Source of the DNA: Microcyclospora pomicola
Lineage: Eukaryota > Ascomycota > Dothideomycetes > Capnodiales
Direction of reading: 5' to 3'
NCBI GenBank assembly: GCA_002786065.1
Contig: NHNY01000014.1
Coordinates: forward strand, 1 to 64,000
DNA: 64,000 nucleotides
Part shown: positions 54,250 to 64,000 of the stretch, piece after piece
Position numbering within the stretch: position 1 is the stretch's first letter
Layout: every line of letters begins with the position of its first letter
The notes under the pieces: generated by a model
Database searches by the model: none
Seen by the model: the letters and a program-made list of their open reading frames with translations, nothing else
What the model was told of the DNA's origin: nothing
Translations under genes and position numbers: made by a program

Positions 54250-55677
54250 ATGGATCACGACAAGCTCGAGCGTGGGCAGCACCCAAACGCGAAGGAGGCT
54301 GTTGCTCGTGTCGCGAGTAGCAGTCCGTCCTTTGCTTCGTTCCTCCGACCTCCATTCCTGGGTAGAAGCATGAAGAAGGAAGCCAAGTTGCACAGAACAT
54401 CATATCTGGATGGAGTCAGGGGCTTCGCGGCCCTGTTGGTCTACCTTCTCCACCATGCTCAGTTCGCGCATCTTGCAGACGATCCAGGCCCCAAAATGGA
54501 GACTTCATGGTCCGCCAATGGAGAATACTACTTCGTCGCATTTCCAATCATCCGTAACTTCTTCACCGGAGGTCACTACGCGGTCACCGTGTTTTTCGTC
54601 ATTTCTGGCTACGTCTTATCCTCGAAATCTCTGAGTCTCATCCAAGCCGGCGACTATGTTCCCCTGGGTGACACAGTCGCTTCTGCGCTCTACCGGCGCT
54701 TTCCTAGATTGTTCATACCCATGATGCTTGTCACGCTCTCAGTCGTCGTCATGGGCCGATTTGGCATCGTATCGCTATACACACCGCAGCCAACTTTCTT
54801 GGGAGACCTCTGGGAATGGTACAAGGAGTTCAAGGGCATCACATGGATCTACCAGACAAGTGGTAATCCGTTCTTCACATACAACCCACACACGTGGTCT
54901 CTTCCTGTTGAGTGGAGAGGCAGTGTTGTCATCTACGGCAGTGTCATGGCATTCTCCCGGGCGTCCAAGAATGCACGACTGTGGAGTGAAATTGGCTTGA
55001 TGTTCTACTTCATCTACATTGCTGACGGATCGGTCTACGCCATGTTCGTTGCTGGAATGTTCATCTGCGATCTTGACTTGCTCGCCATGCGTGGTGAACT
55101 ACCGACCTGGATGGTGCGCCTCAAGCCTTTCAAGACGCAGATCTTCTACACTATGTTCGTTCTGAGTCTGCTGCTCGGCGGTGTCCCAGCGCACAAAAGT
55201 GGTGGACACAGTTTGGAGGAGGAGCCATTCTGGAAATATCTCGTCATCTTCAAGCCGCAAGCAGTCTGGGACACCAAGTGGTTCTTCTTATTCTGGGCTG
55301 CTTCGCTTTTGATCGCATCTGTGCGACACATCGGCTGGGCCAAGAGATTCTTCGAGACGTGGTTCTGCCAATACCTTGGCCGAATCTCCTACTCTTTCTA
55401 CCTGGTTCACGGGCCCATTCTCTGGACCATCGGCGAACGCGTATACGCCATGTTTGGCTTGGGCGGTTGGACGCACCTTCATCCCAACATCGCCAATTTG
55501 ATCCCGATCCCAGCAATTGCACCCTTCTACGGCGCAGAGTTGAACTACATCGCTGCACAAGCAGTCTTGCTACCTTTCACACTCTGGGTCGGCGAGCTGG
55601 TGACGGTATTCGTCGACGATCGTACCATCAAATTCTGCCAATGGCTATACAGGGACCGAGTCTTGCCCTCGAAATGA
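54250..55677 (+). CDS. Acyltransferase-3 family membrane protein
   Basis: This single exon encodes 475 aa. After a polar N-terminus comes TSYLDGVRGFAALLVYLLHH, the acyltransferase-3 signature; the conserved His of this family is in LLHH. It continues with AVTVFFVISGYVLS, LYRRFPRLFIPMM and WSLPVEWRGS, where Glu in the VEW motif is conserved. About ten hydrophobic spans follow, ending with YLGRISYSFYLVHGPILW. Members O-acylate sugars, sterols or small molecules in membranes. Fungal members include stand-alone enzymes and enzymes in metabolite clusters, but no cluster is visible here. Substrate unknown. Confidence 0.88.
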   Translation: MDHDKLERGQHPNAKEAVARVASSSPSFASFLRPPFLGRSMKKEAKLHRTSYLDGVRGFAALLVYLLHHAQFAHLADDPGPKMETSWSANGEYYFVAFPIIRNFFTGGHYAVTVFFVISGYVLSSKSLSLIQAGDYVPLGDTVASALYRRFPRLFIPMMLVTLSVVVMGRFGIVSLYTPQPTFLGDLWEWYKEFKGITWIYQTSGNPFFTYNPHTWSLPVEWRGSVVIYGSVMAFSRASKNARLWSEIGLMFYFIYIADGSVYAMFVAGMFICDLDLLAMRGELPTWMVRLKPFKTQIFYTMFVLSLLLGGVPAHKSGGHSLEEEPFWKYLVIFKPQAVWDTKWFFLFWAASLLIASVRHIGWAKRFFETWFCQYLGRISYSFYLVHGPILWTIGERVYAMFGLGGWTHLHPNIANLIPIPAIAPFYGAELNYIAAQAVLLPFTLWVGELVTVFVDDRTIKFCQWLYRDRVLPSK

Positions 55678-56245
55678 TAGAAACATATTCATGGAGAGCA
55701 CGCGACAAATGCATGGCGAGGAACGAGTGGTTTATGTACGAATGCGGGAGGAGTTATGTTGCTCTTTTGAGCAAGTATGGAATGTACATCGACCTCTGCG
55801 CTTTCAATAGGATAGCACCTGATCAAAAATGACTAGTGCATATGGCAGAAATTTACATTGCTTTAGTTTGTTTAAGCATCACTGCGGATGTGTGTACCTT
55901 GCATTAATGTCAAGGCTCGTGCCGATGCAACGGCTTCTATGGCGATGCTCGTATGCTGGGTGATTTGTCACTTATTCGGCAATGATGACTCGGCATGTGT
56001 TCGATGTCCAGCTTTCGATCATGATGCCAAGCAGCACTTCTGGAAATTCTGACATTCCTGGGCTGGGGCTCAACATCCAGAAGGACTGACCTATCAATCG
56101 AGCGCTGTTGTCGTCGAGTATAGTCCAGTGTAGTGGCGGAGCACATGACAAGATCATTCGGAAGCACAACATCGGAGCGTTCAGGTCCGTCGTGGCGGCA
56201 TATAATCCAGGTCTCATCGGTAGGTTATCATTCCGTGGAATTGAT
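55678..56245. other. Convergent 3' region, acyltransferase-3 / thymidylate synthase
   Basis: This 568-bp stretch lies between convergent stop codons. The frames at 55937-56253 are short and without recognisable content. Confidence 0.45.
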
Positions 56246-57238
56246 TCATACACTCATCTTCATTGCCAAGCCTTTATGTGGCTCATACCCTAGCACTTCG
56301 AAGTCATCGACGCGCCAACCATCTATACTGCATCCAGGCTCTCTCGTAATGTTGAGGCTTGGAAAGTCTCGAGGTTCGCGTAGGATCTGCTGCTCTAAAG
56401 CAGTAGTGTGGTCGTTATAAACATGCGCGTCGCCCATAGTATGCGTCAATGTGCCAGGTATCAGGCGACATGTGCGAGCAAGCATGTGTGCGAGCAGAGC
56501 GTAGGATGCGATGTTGAAGGGAACACCAAGACCCATATCACAGCTCCGTTGATAAAGTAGTGTGTGGAGTGTTCCACGCTCCGGCTTTTCGCCATCTGGT
56601 CCGGTGGGAAAGCTAACATAGAATTGAGCAAACATGTGGCAAGGAGGCAAAGCCATCTTCTTCAAGTCTGCAGGATTCCAGGCACTCAGGATAATTCGAC
56701 GGTCGTAGGGATTTTCTGTCAACTTTTTGACGACCTCTGCCAGCTGATCCACGCCTTTGCCAGCATAGTCTGTGTGACATGTCTCATACTCTGCGCCGAA
56801 GTGCCGCCACTGAAACCCATACACTGGACCTAAATCGCCTTCTTCTCGATGGCCGAGTCCGACAGAATCAAGATATGCTCTGCTCGCATTGCCATCCCAT
56901 ATCTTGACATTTTGGTCTTGCAGTGTCTTAGCATTTGTGTCGCCAGCAACAAACCACAGCAACTCCGCGATCACTGCTCGCAGAAAGACCCTCTTGGTGG
57001 TGAGGAGTGGTAGTATGAGAGTTCCGTCCGGTCTGGACAACGAGTACTTGTGCTGTGGTGGGAAAGGAATGCTTCGTGTGCCCGTGCCGGTACGATCTGG
57101 TCGCATCTCGCCATTCCGCAAGATGTCGCGAATGAGATCAAGATATTGATATTCTTCATGCTTCTCCGGAGACTTGGCAGAACCAGAGGGCTCAGTATCA
57201 ACAGCGGATGGTGCCATGACTGTGGTAGACTGCGACAT
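56246..57238 (-). CDS. Thymidylate synthase
   Basis: This single exon encodes 330 aa. It makes dTMP from dUMP using methylene-tetrahydrofolate. After a polar N-terminal extension of about 25 residues the conserved core starts with [12 protein letters not shown] and [11 protein letters not shown] (phosphate binding). [15 protein letters not shown] and [13 protein letters not shown] follow. The catalytic cysteine is Cys200 in [13 protein letters not shown], followed by [19 protein letters not shown] and HVYNDH. Every hallmark is intact and the length is normal for a fungal monofunctional enzyme. The gene shares a 278-bp divergent promoter, carrying an MCB-type site, with MSP1. The yeast ortholog is CDC21/TMP1. 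Confidence 0.97.
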   Translation of the reverse strand: MSQSTTVMAPSAVDTEPSGSAKSPEKHEEYQYLDLIRDILRNGEMRPDRTGTGTRSIPFPPQHKYSLSRPDGTLILPLLTTKRVFLRAVIAELLWFVAGDTNAKTLQDQNVKIWDGNASRAYLDSVGLGHREEGDLGPVYGFQWRHFGAEYETCHTDYAGKGVDQLAEVVKKLTENPYDRRIILSAWNPADLKKMALPPCHMFAQFYVSFPTGPDGEKPERGTLHTLLYQRSCDMGLGVPFNIASYALLAHMLARTCRLIPGTLTHTMGDAHVYNDHTTALEQQILREPRDFPSLNITREPGCSIDGWRVDDFEVLGYEPHKGLAMKMSV

Positions 57239-57297
57239 GCATGAATTGTAGAGGAGGTCACCTCAAGATGTCGACCATTTTAATGTGCGGCAGGACA

Positions 57298-57303
57298 ACG
57301 CGT
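57298..57303. promoter_or_regulatory. MluI cell-cycle box (ACGCGT) upstream of thymidylate synthase
   Basis: The palindrome ACGCGT lies 60 bp upstream of the thymidylate synthase start codon, with a related CACGCGCG at 57314-57321. In yeasts MBF binds such boxes to drive G1/S genes, including thymidylate synthase. Whether it also acts on the divergent MSP1 gene is unknown. Confidence 0.55.
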
Positions 57304-57516
57304 CTGCGTTGGACACGCGCGCCAACGTGACCGTATCGCGACCGACCTCGGAATTCGTCGACCAAGCCACATGTGATGTGGCGTTCGATGTCAACCTCGC
57401 CTCAGGTAACTAGCAGTTCTACCACAATCACCGACCATTTTTTTAGACTGGTTCATGTCATCATAATTGTTTCCTGCCTTACTATCACGGATTGACTGTG
57501 CACTCGGAGTGTCGAG

Positions 57517-58911
57517 ATGGTGGCTAGCGATCGCAGGCTAGGTGCCTTTGTGCAGGATCTTGTTCTCTTCGCAGCTCCAGTCAGTCGCACTCCATGTTGA
57601 GTGGTCGCATTCTCACTGATACAAGACAAGGCAATCCTAGCTTATTATCTCGCTCGTCAACTCCTCTCTCGCCTCGACCCAGAAGCTGGCGCCAAAGCTG
57701 AAGCCCAACAGAAAGCTGTCGCTGCATCAACTCGTCTTCAGCGCATCTTTCAAAGCCATCAATCGCAGGATTCGGATGACGAAGACGCAGACGATGAGGA
57801 AGGACGACAAATCACATACGAGAAGCGGTCGCCGAAAGAAGAGCTTGTGCTGAATCAATATGAACAAACCATTGCCATGGAAGTGGTCTCGCCGAAGGAG
57901 ATTCCAGTCACATTCGATGATATTGGAGGTCTGGAGGATATCATCGATGAATTAAGGGAGAGTGTCATTTATCCTCTTACAATGCCGCACTTGTATTCTC
58001 AGCATTCTTCTCTGCTTACCGCGCCATCGGGAGTCCTACTTTACGGTCCGCCTGGCTGCGGAAAAACTATGCTCGCAAAGGCTCTGGCACGAGAATCTGG
58101 CGCTGCCTTCTTGAACCTACACATCTCCACCCTGACTGAGAAGTGGTACGGAGACAGCAACAAGCTTGTTGCCGCAGTGTTCTCCCTGGCGCGAAAACTC
58201 CAACCGTCCATCGTCTTTATTGATGAGATTGATGCTGTGCTTGGTCAAAGACGATCCGGGGAACATGAAGCTAGTGGTATGGTAAAAGCAGAATTTATGA
58301 CCCATTGGGATGGACTTGCGTCGAGCACAAGAGAGAATGGAGCACAACGTATCTGCATATTGGGCGCGACGAACCGTATGCAAGACATCGATGAAGCGAT
58401 CCTGAGGAGAATGCCCAAGAAGTTTCCAATCCGGCTTCCCAATGCGCGACAACGCCGGCATATCCTTGAATTGACGCTGCGAGACACAAAAATCGATCGG
58501 TCTGAATACAGCAACGGTCAACCACATTTTGACATCGATACATTAGTACGATTGAGCGAAGGCATGAGTGGCAGCGACCTCAAAGAAGCATGCAGAGATG
58601 CTGCGATGGTACCCGTGAGAGAATACATCAAGATGCAGAAGCAGCGTGCAGGAGCGGGTGGCAGAGGCATACGCGGAATCAGAGGCGAGGAAGTGCGTGG
58701 TCTTCAGACAGACGACTTCTTTGGTCGGAAAGGCGGGCAGTTTCAAAACGCATCAAGCCGAGGTGTAGGTGGTGCGTCTCTTGCCAGCAGCGAGAGCAAG
58801 AGCAGAGGTGATGTGGAAGAGGTGGAAACCGATGGTAGCCAGCACAGTGGTAGCACGGAAGAAGTCGATGACTGGCGAGACAGTGCAGATGGGGTAGAAG
58901 AAGTGAGATGA
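57517..58911 (+). CDS. MSP1: AAA ATPase Msp1/ATAD1, mitochondrial outer-membrane extractase
   Basis: The model has two exons, 57517-57579 and 57631-58911 (intron 51 bp, GTCAGT...ACAAG), giving 447 aa. Msp1 pulls mislocalised tail-anchored proteins from the outer mitochondrial membrane. The splice joins FVQDLVLFAAP to AILAYYLARQLL, forming the single N-terminal transmembrane helix; without the first exon this helix is lost. VTFDDIGGLEDI opens the AAA domain. Walker A is GPPGCGKT (160-167) and Walker B is IVFIDEID (about 216-223). ILGATNRMQDIDEAILRRM carries sensor 1 and the arginine finger region. An Asp/Glu-rich insert lies between anchor and AAA domain. The Gly/Ser-rich tail after residue 365 is longer than in yeast. 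The Lon protease gene follows on the same strand. Confidence 0.9.
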
Positions 58912-59427
58912 AGAGCACTTACGATATGGAAGAATTAATTGTTCTAGCATGGCAGTATTTGTGACCGAGGAGCTGCGGTTTCTGGTTTGGTGAATTGAGA
59001 GCTCTCAACTCATCGTTTCTTCTTATAGAGATGTTTCAATTACAGGGATTTTATTGAGACCATTTTTCCAGCTTGCCAAAGCCTCCATCCAGACTAGGTA
59101 GGTACTAAGGTAGTATGTGATGGTCTTTGACCTGCCTCCAGACTATTGCTTGTCACCAAGGAGTTGAGGCTCCGCAATAGGGTTTCGGACACAGCCGTGT
59201 TCTAGCTATCGTACATGACGCGATGTTCCTGTCTTCGGCGGCGAAAGACGTAGAAGATAGATTCGTAATGACAAGTCGATGAGGACTGCTCTCCACTACG
59301 GGTCATCGATTCGGTCTTACATACGACCTTGAAACCTCTACCATCACCACGGACGGGTAACACCCTTTACATCCAACCCGCCGGAGCATCACTTGCATAG
59401 ATAATCTGCATATCGAGTCACGAGAGC
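58912..59427. other. Intergenic: MSP1 3' end and Lon promoter
   Basis: This 516-bp stretch lies between same-strand genes. I see no supported gene and no clear heat-shock element (no run of nGAAn units that I trust). Confidence 0.45.
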
Positions 59428-62400
59428 ATGTTGTGCGGACGGCGAATAGCCCGAGGGATCACATTCCAGCCGACAGCAAGACGAACGTATAGCCTGCCAT
59501 CAATATGTAAGGCATGTCGAGCGCAAGGCCGCACATTCCGGACGACATCGGGCCTGCTATCAATACCTACATCTCGGCTACCTCTCTCTTTCCAACCTGG
59601 ACTGACAGCATCACGCCACTTTTCATCTAACCCAGCACGAAGGAAGGAAAAGCCTACGCCTGCGCCGGGCGATGAGGCTGCGGAGGTGAAAGAAGAGCAA
59701 AAGGACGAAATCACCGATAAGCCTCGACCAGAGGAAAGTATCGATGCGAAGAACAAGGGATCAGAACCAAGTCCAATTCCGGGGTCTGGGGATGGAAAGG
59801 CATCAAGTGCTGGTGCTGGAAGTGGTGGGGAATCAGGATCAAGCGGTGATGGGGGCGCAAACCGCAAGCGAAAAACACAAGGCAGGGAACTCGCCAAGCC
59901 ATCAGTACCTGATGTCTATCCTCAGGTCATGGCAATCCCGATCGCCCAACGGCCTCTCTTTCCAGGCTTCTACAAAGCCATTACCATCCGCGACCCAAAC
60001 GTGATTTCTGCAGTGCAAGAGTTGCTTAAGCGGGGGCAAAGTTATGTGGGAGCATTCTTACTCAAAGATAAGGACAGCAGCCAAGACGTTATCAACGATC
60101 CGAGCGAGGTCTATGATGTGGGCACTTTCTGTCAAGTGACCGGAGCCTTCCCGGCCGGCCACGGTGAAGACAGATCGCTGCAAGCTGTACTTTACCCTCA
60201 CAGGCGCATTCGGCTTAGCGAGCTCATACCCCCGAACCGAGGCCCACCTTTGCCTTCATCAGCAGTTGCGCCTGCCACCACTCCAGCCACCGAGAATGTG
60301 TCAGAAAGTGCTTCGAAAGATGTGCCCACCGATAACAAACCAATTACCGTGGCTGAAGAGAAAGAGGGCGATGTTGTAGCTAGCTTCGAGGAGACAAGAG
60401 ACGGGAAGGACGAGAAGAAAGCTGTGGAAGAATACTCCCCGACTGCTTTCTTGCGCTCGTGGCCTGTGAGCCTTGTCAACGTTGAGAACCTAGCCGATGA
60501 GCCATTCGACAAGACAGAGCCGGTCATACGTGCTCTGATCTCAGAGATTGTCAACACATGCAAGCAGATTGGAAATGTCAACCATCTTTTCCGAGATCAT
60601 GTCAGCGCCTTCGCCATGTCTCAGTCCGCAGCCAATATTGCGGATGAGCCTGCGAAGCTTGCCGATTTTGCTGCAGCAGTATCGGGAGGTCAAATGGAAG
60701 AAATGCAAGAGGTACTTGCATCACTCGATATTCGAGAGAGACTGAACAAAGCTCTCGAGCTGATCAAGAAGGAGCAAATGAATGCCCAGCTTTCTGGCAA
60801 GATCTCGAAGGATGTCGAGGGCAGGATTCAGAAGCGCCAGCGAGAGTATTGGCTCATGGAGCAAATGAAGGGAATCAAGCGTGAGCTCGGCCTCGAATCT
60901 GACGGCAAGGACAAGCTTGTGGAGAAGTTTAAGGAAAAGGCCACGAAGCTGGCAATGCCGGACGCCGTGAAGAAGGTGTTCGATGAAGAGGTCAACAAAC
61001 TTTCCCATCTCGAGCCAGCCGCCAGCGAATTCAATGTAACACGGAACTACCTTGATTGGCTCACGCAGATCCCTTGGGGTCAGCGCAGTGCAGAAAACTT
61101 TGGCATTCAGCATGCGAAAGACGTGCTGGACGAAGATCACTATGGGTTGAAAGATGTCAAAGATCGCATTCTCGAGTTCATAGCGGTCGGAAAGCTACGA
61201 GGCACCGTGGAGGGCAAGATTCTGTGTATGGTTGGACCTCCTGGTGTCGGTAAGACCAGTATCGGCAAGAGCATTGCCCGCGCATTGAATCGTCAATACT
61301 ACCGCTTTAGTGTCGGTGGTCTGACCGATGTAGCTGAAATCAAAGGACATCGCCGTACTTACGTCGGTGCCCTGCCGGGAAGGATCATTCAAGCATTGAA
61401 AAAATGCCAGACCGAGAATCCCCTCATTCTCATCGATGAAGTTGACAAAATCGGCCGTGGACACCAAGGCGATCCTTCCTCTGCACTACTTGAGTTGCTC
61501 GACCCAGAGCAGAATAGCTCTTTCTTGGACCACTACATGGATGTACCGGTTGATCTGTCCAAGGTGCTTTTTGTCTGTACAGCTAATATGTTAGACACTA
61601 TCCCACGGCCGCTTCTTGATCGTATGGAGATCATCGAACTATCTGGCTATGTAGCTGATGAAAAGATGGCCATCGCGGAGCGCTACCTGGCACCACAGGC
61701 CAAGGAGCTGAGTGGTCTCAAGGAAGTTGACGTGCAACTCAATCAAGAGGCCTTGACAGAATTGATCAACAAGTACTGCCGTGAGTCTGGAGTGAGAAAC
61801 CTCAAGAAGCAGATCGAGAAAGTTTACAGAAAGTCTGCGCTCAAGATCATCCAAGATCTTGGAGAAGAGGTGTTCTCCGAGGAGAAGGCATTGACTGCTG
61901 ATGGCAAAGAAGCTCTTGAAGCAGCCGAGCAGAACGAGACCGATGTCAAGGAAACACCTACAGAAGAGCAGATGGAGAAAGAGACGACCGAGAAACCACG
62001 AGTAGCTCTAAAAGTCCCAGAGTCCGTTCATGTAACGATTGGCAAGGATAATCTAAAAGACTACGTCGGACCGCCAGTCTTCACTGCGGACCGTCTATAC
62101 GACGTTACGCCACCAGGAGTTGCGATGGGACTAGCCTGGACCCAAATGGGCGGTGCAGCTCTATACGTCGAGTCCATCTTGGAAACGGCATTGTCATATA
62201 ACTCTCGCCCAGGATTTGAACGCACAGGCAACCTCAAAGCTGTCATGAAAGAAAGCACCCAGATAGCGTATTCGTTCGCCAAAGGACAACTTGCGCGCAT
62301 GTATCCTGGCAACAAGTTCTTTGAGAAGGCACGGATACATCTTCACTGTCCAGAGGGAGCGGTACAGAAAGACGGCCCAAGTGCTGGTATCACTATGGCG

Positions 62401-62817
62401 ACCTCCCTGCTCTCTCTGGCGCTCGACAAACCCTTGGACCCAACCATTGCTATGACAGGAGAATTAACAGTGACCGGAAAGGTGCTTCGTATTGGCGGCC
62501 TCCGGGAAAAGACTGTTGCGGCAAGACGTGCAGGAGCTAGCATGGTGATTTTCCCCGCTGACAACCTGTCGGATTGGATAGAACTGCCTGAGGTAAATTT
62601 GCACTATGATTGAGGGTTTATGCACGATTCATGCTAACGAATACTGTGACAGAATATCAAGGAGGGCATACAGGGGAAGCCCGTGAACTGGTACAAAGAC
62701 GTTTTCGAGCTAGTCTTTCCCGACGTTGATGCCGAGCAGGCGAATGGATTGTGGAAGAAAGAGTTGCGCAAGCCTCCGAAGGAAGAGCGGGAGGATGAGG
62801 ATGGGGAGGCCAACTGA
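59428..62817 (+). CDS. PIM1: Mitochondrial Lon protease homolog (Pim1)
   Basis: The model has two exons, 59428-62592 and 62653-62817 (intron 60 bp, GTAAAT...GCTAAC...GACAG), giving 1109 aa. It degrades damaged matrix proteins and helps maintain mtDNA. The N-terminus is basic and Arg/Ser-rich, as in a matrix presequence, followed by an acidic/Gly-Ser-rich linker. The Lon N-domain begins around PQVMAIPIAQRPLFPGF. A low-complexity insert follows VAPATTPATENVSE. Walker A is GPPGVGKT (603-610), and Walker B lies in LILIDEVDKIG. The protease domain has GPSAGITMATSL with the nucleophile Ser985 and TGKVLRIGGLREK with Lys1018, the Ser-Lys dyad. The short second exon supplies NIKEGIQ and a Glu/Lys-rich tail. 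Length is normal for fungal Pim1. Confidence 0.96.
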
Positions 62818-64000
62818 TACAGCGCCTGTCTATGGCACACGCAAGCACACGAACGCCGCAAGGATCTCCTCATCTGCTTAGGGTTGAAGATGAGCGTAGG
62901 CAAGATTTACCTCGTGGCAGCGATGAGCCACTAGAAGCGAGACGGCAATAGAGCATGAGCCGGGCACTAACTTAGATCATGTGCCCAGCGTTTGCGTATG
63001 TATAGCACATTGTTGGATAGGAGTTCCGTGGCACTCTCCACTCATGATGGCTCTGTAAATAGTTCAGGATCGACTAGCCACAGCCGCACGTGGGGTGCAT
63101 GTGTTTCATGCATGGTATCAAAGATTGCAGCCGCCGGGAACAGTCACATCAGTGTGCAATTGGATGATACATTTAAGACACTGCGGGTTCCGCTCGCCTT
63201 CCACCTGCCAGCCAGTTAATCTGAGATACAAATCTGAACAGTGAATGACAAGACGGAACACCGGCACAGCCAGTTAATCTGGAATAAAAATCTGAACAGC
63301 GAATGACAAGATGGAACACCGGCACAGCACATCGGCGACTCCACTTCATGGCCCTGCATCCAACGAGCTTGATATAGAAGAAGTCCTACAGAAATCGAAC
63401 AAAGCTTCACTGCCGTTACCCTCGATGCGACGTAATCGTAGCCATGCCAAAGTGTCTATACTCGGAAGCTGGATGGCTCTGCCGGACGCGGATCCATGAC
63501 GATCGCTCTGTTAAGTCCTTGCTGGTTCGGCAGGGCCGAGTCAATCCACAAATTTTCCCGATTAGGTGAGAAGTCATCATAACGCGTCTAGACACAGGCG
63601 AGCTAGAGTTTCATACAAACGAGTAACTAGACGCGAGAGCATGGCAAGGCCTCATCCGATTTGGCGGTTGCCGATCTCACCACGAGAATGCCTTCCGGCA
63701 CTGCAATAATCACGACCATTTGAGGCACATGTGGCTATGTTTGGGTGGCGACATTGTACGTATACATGCATGGGGCTGTGCCGTATCGGACGCACCGTAG
63801 TCCACTTTGCCGATCAGAGGGTCGCCCTAGCTGCGGCCACGTGCATGATATGCACAAGAGGTCTCCAATGATTCTGCCGGATCAAACAAGAGTCGAGGAT
63901 GTTTTCCGACAACGCAATCCCAATGTGTAGGGTGTAATATGTCCATGCAGACCAAGGACCTGGGCTCCGCCGTTGAATAGGGCCAAAACTGAACGTTACA
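62818..64000. other. Intergenic to right edge
   Basis: This stretch of 1.18 kb runs from the Lon stop to the window end. Frames at 63311-63499 and 63745-63930 are short without known content. A 58-bp tandem duplication lies at 63211-63326. No other feature is supported. Confidence 0.45.
63211..63326. repeat. 58-bp tandem duplication, two copies
   Basis: The unit starting GCCAGTTAATCTG (63211-63268) is repeated at 63269-63326 with about six mismatches and the same length. This is a simple recent duplication in non-coding DNA. Confidence 0.8.

Noticed and set aside
53712-54393. Overlapping long frames upstream of the acyltransferase-3 gene
   Set aside because: They lie on opposite strands over the same bases with no conserved content; most likely leader or promoter sequence.
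1-64000. tRNA, rRNA genes and CRISPR arrays
   Set aside because: I found no cloverleaf with B-box sequence, no rRNA-like stretch and no regularly spaced repeats; CRISPR is not expected in a fungus.

Overview
The window comes from a filamentous ascomycete (Pezizomycotina), most likely a dothideomycete. Genes are dense and have short introns of about 50-130 bp with GT...AG ends and CTAAC/CTGAC-type branch sites. The repeats carry the C-to-T/G-to-A decay typical of repeat-induced point mutation (RIP). The class-level placement is inference; I cannot run a phylogeny.

Layout. Positions 1-840 hold the 3' end of a hAT DNA transposon with subterminal repeats and foldback sequences. Positions 840-10,060 form a gene-free, TA-rich tract. 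Inside it is a whole-length Gypsy-type chromovirus fossil (3414-9987; two 324-bp LTRs; 5-bp target duplication CTATA), beside an older reverse-oriented Gypsy remnant (about 840-3410). From 10,569 onward the window is ordinary euchromatin with 27 protein-coding genes, which I modelled exon by exon from splice sites and reading frame.

Genes in order: an RBR ubiquitin ligase; DNA topoisomerase III; sterol C-14 reductase (ERG24); a GNAT acetyltransferase; a PXB/DUF3818 lipid-associated protein; a P4-ATPase flippase; a sulfotransferase-like P-loop protein; a GT90/CAP10 glycosyltransferase; an Mrl1-type sorting receptor; the mitochondrial ADP/ATP carrier; two proteins of unknown function; a glyoxalase-like protein; an NTF2-like protein; a TDT/SLAC1 transporter with a suspect 5' end; an F-box protein; an SLC35F6-like transporter; a small membrane protein; a two-exon cysteine-rich secreted protein; a Zn2Cys6 regulator; the HUT1 UDP-galactose transporter; a PNPOx-like flavoprotein; a GDSL hydrolase; an acyltransferase-3 protein; thymidylate synthase; the AAA ATPase Msp1; and the mitochondrial Lon protease Pim1.

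How they fit together. Most are housekeeping genes and I see no metabolite cluster. Three local themes stand out: sterol and lipid handling (ERG24, PXB/DUF3818, P4-ATPase, 15-25 kb); mitochondrial protein quality control (Msp1 and Lon in tandem, 57.5-62.8 kb); and a candidate effector-like secreted protein transcribed divergently from a Zn2Cys6 regulator (45.4-48.7 kb). I found no convincing new multi-gene system. The least expected items are the secreted protein with a duplicated cysteine motif, the split N-terminus of the TDT transporter, and the extra cysteine-rich module of the RBR ligase.
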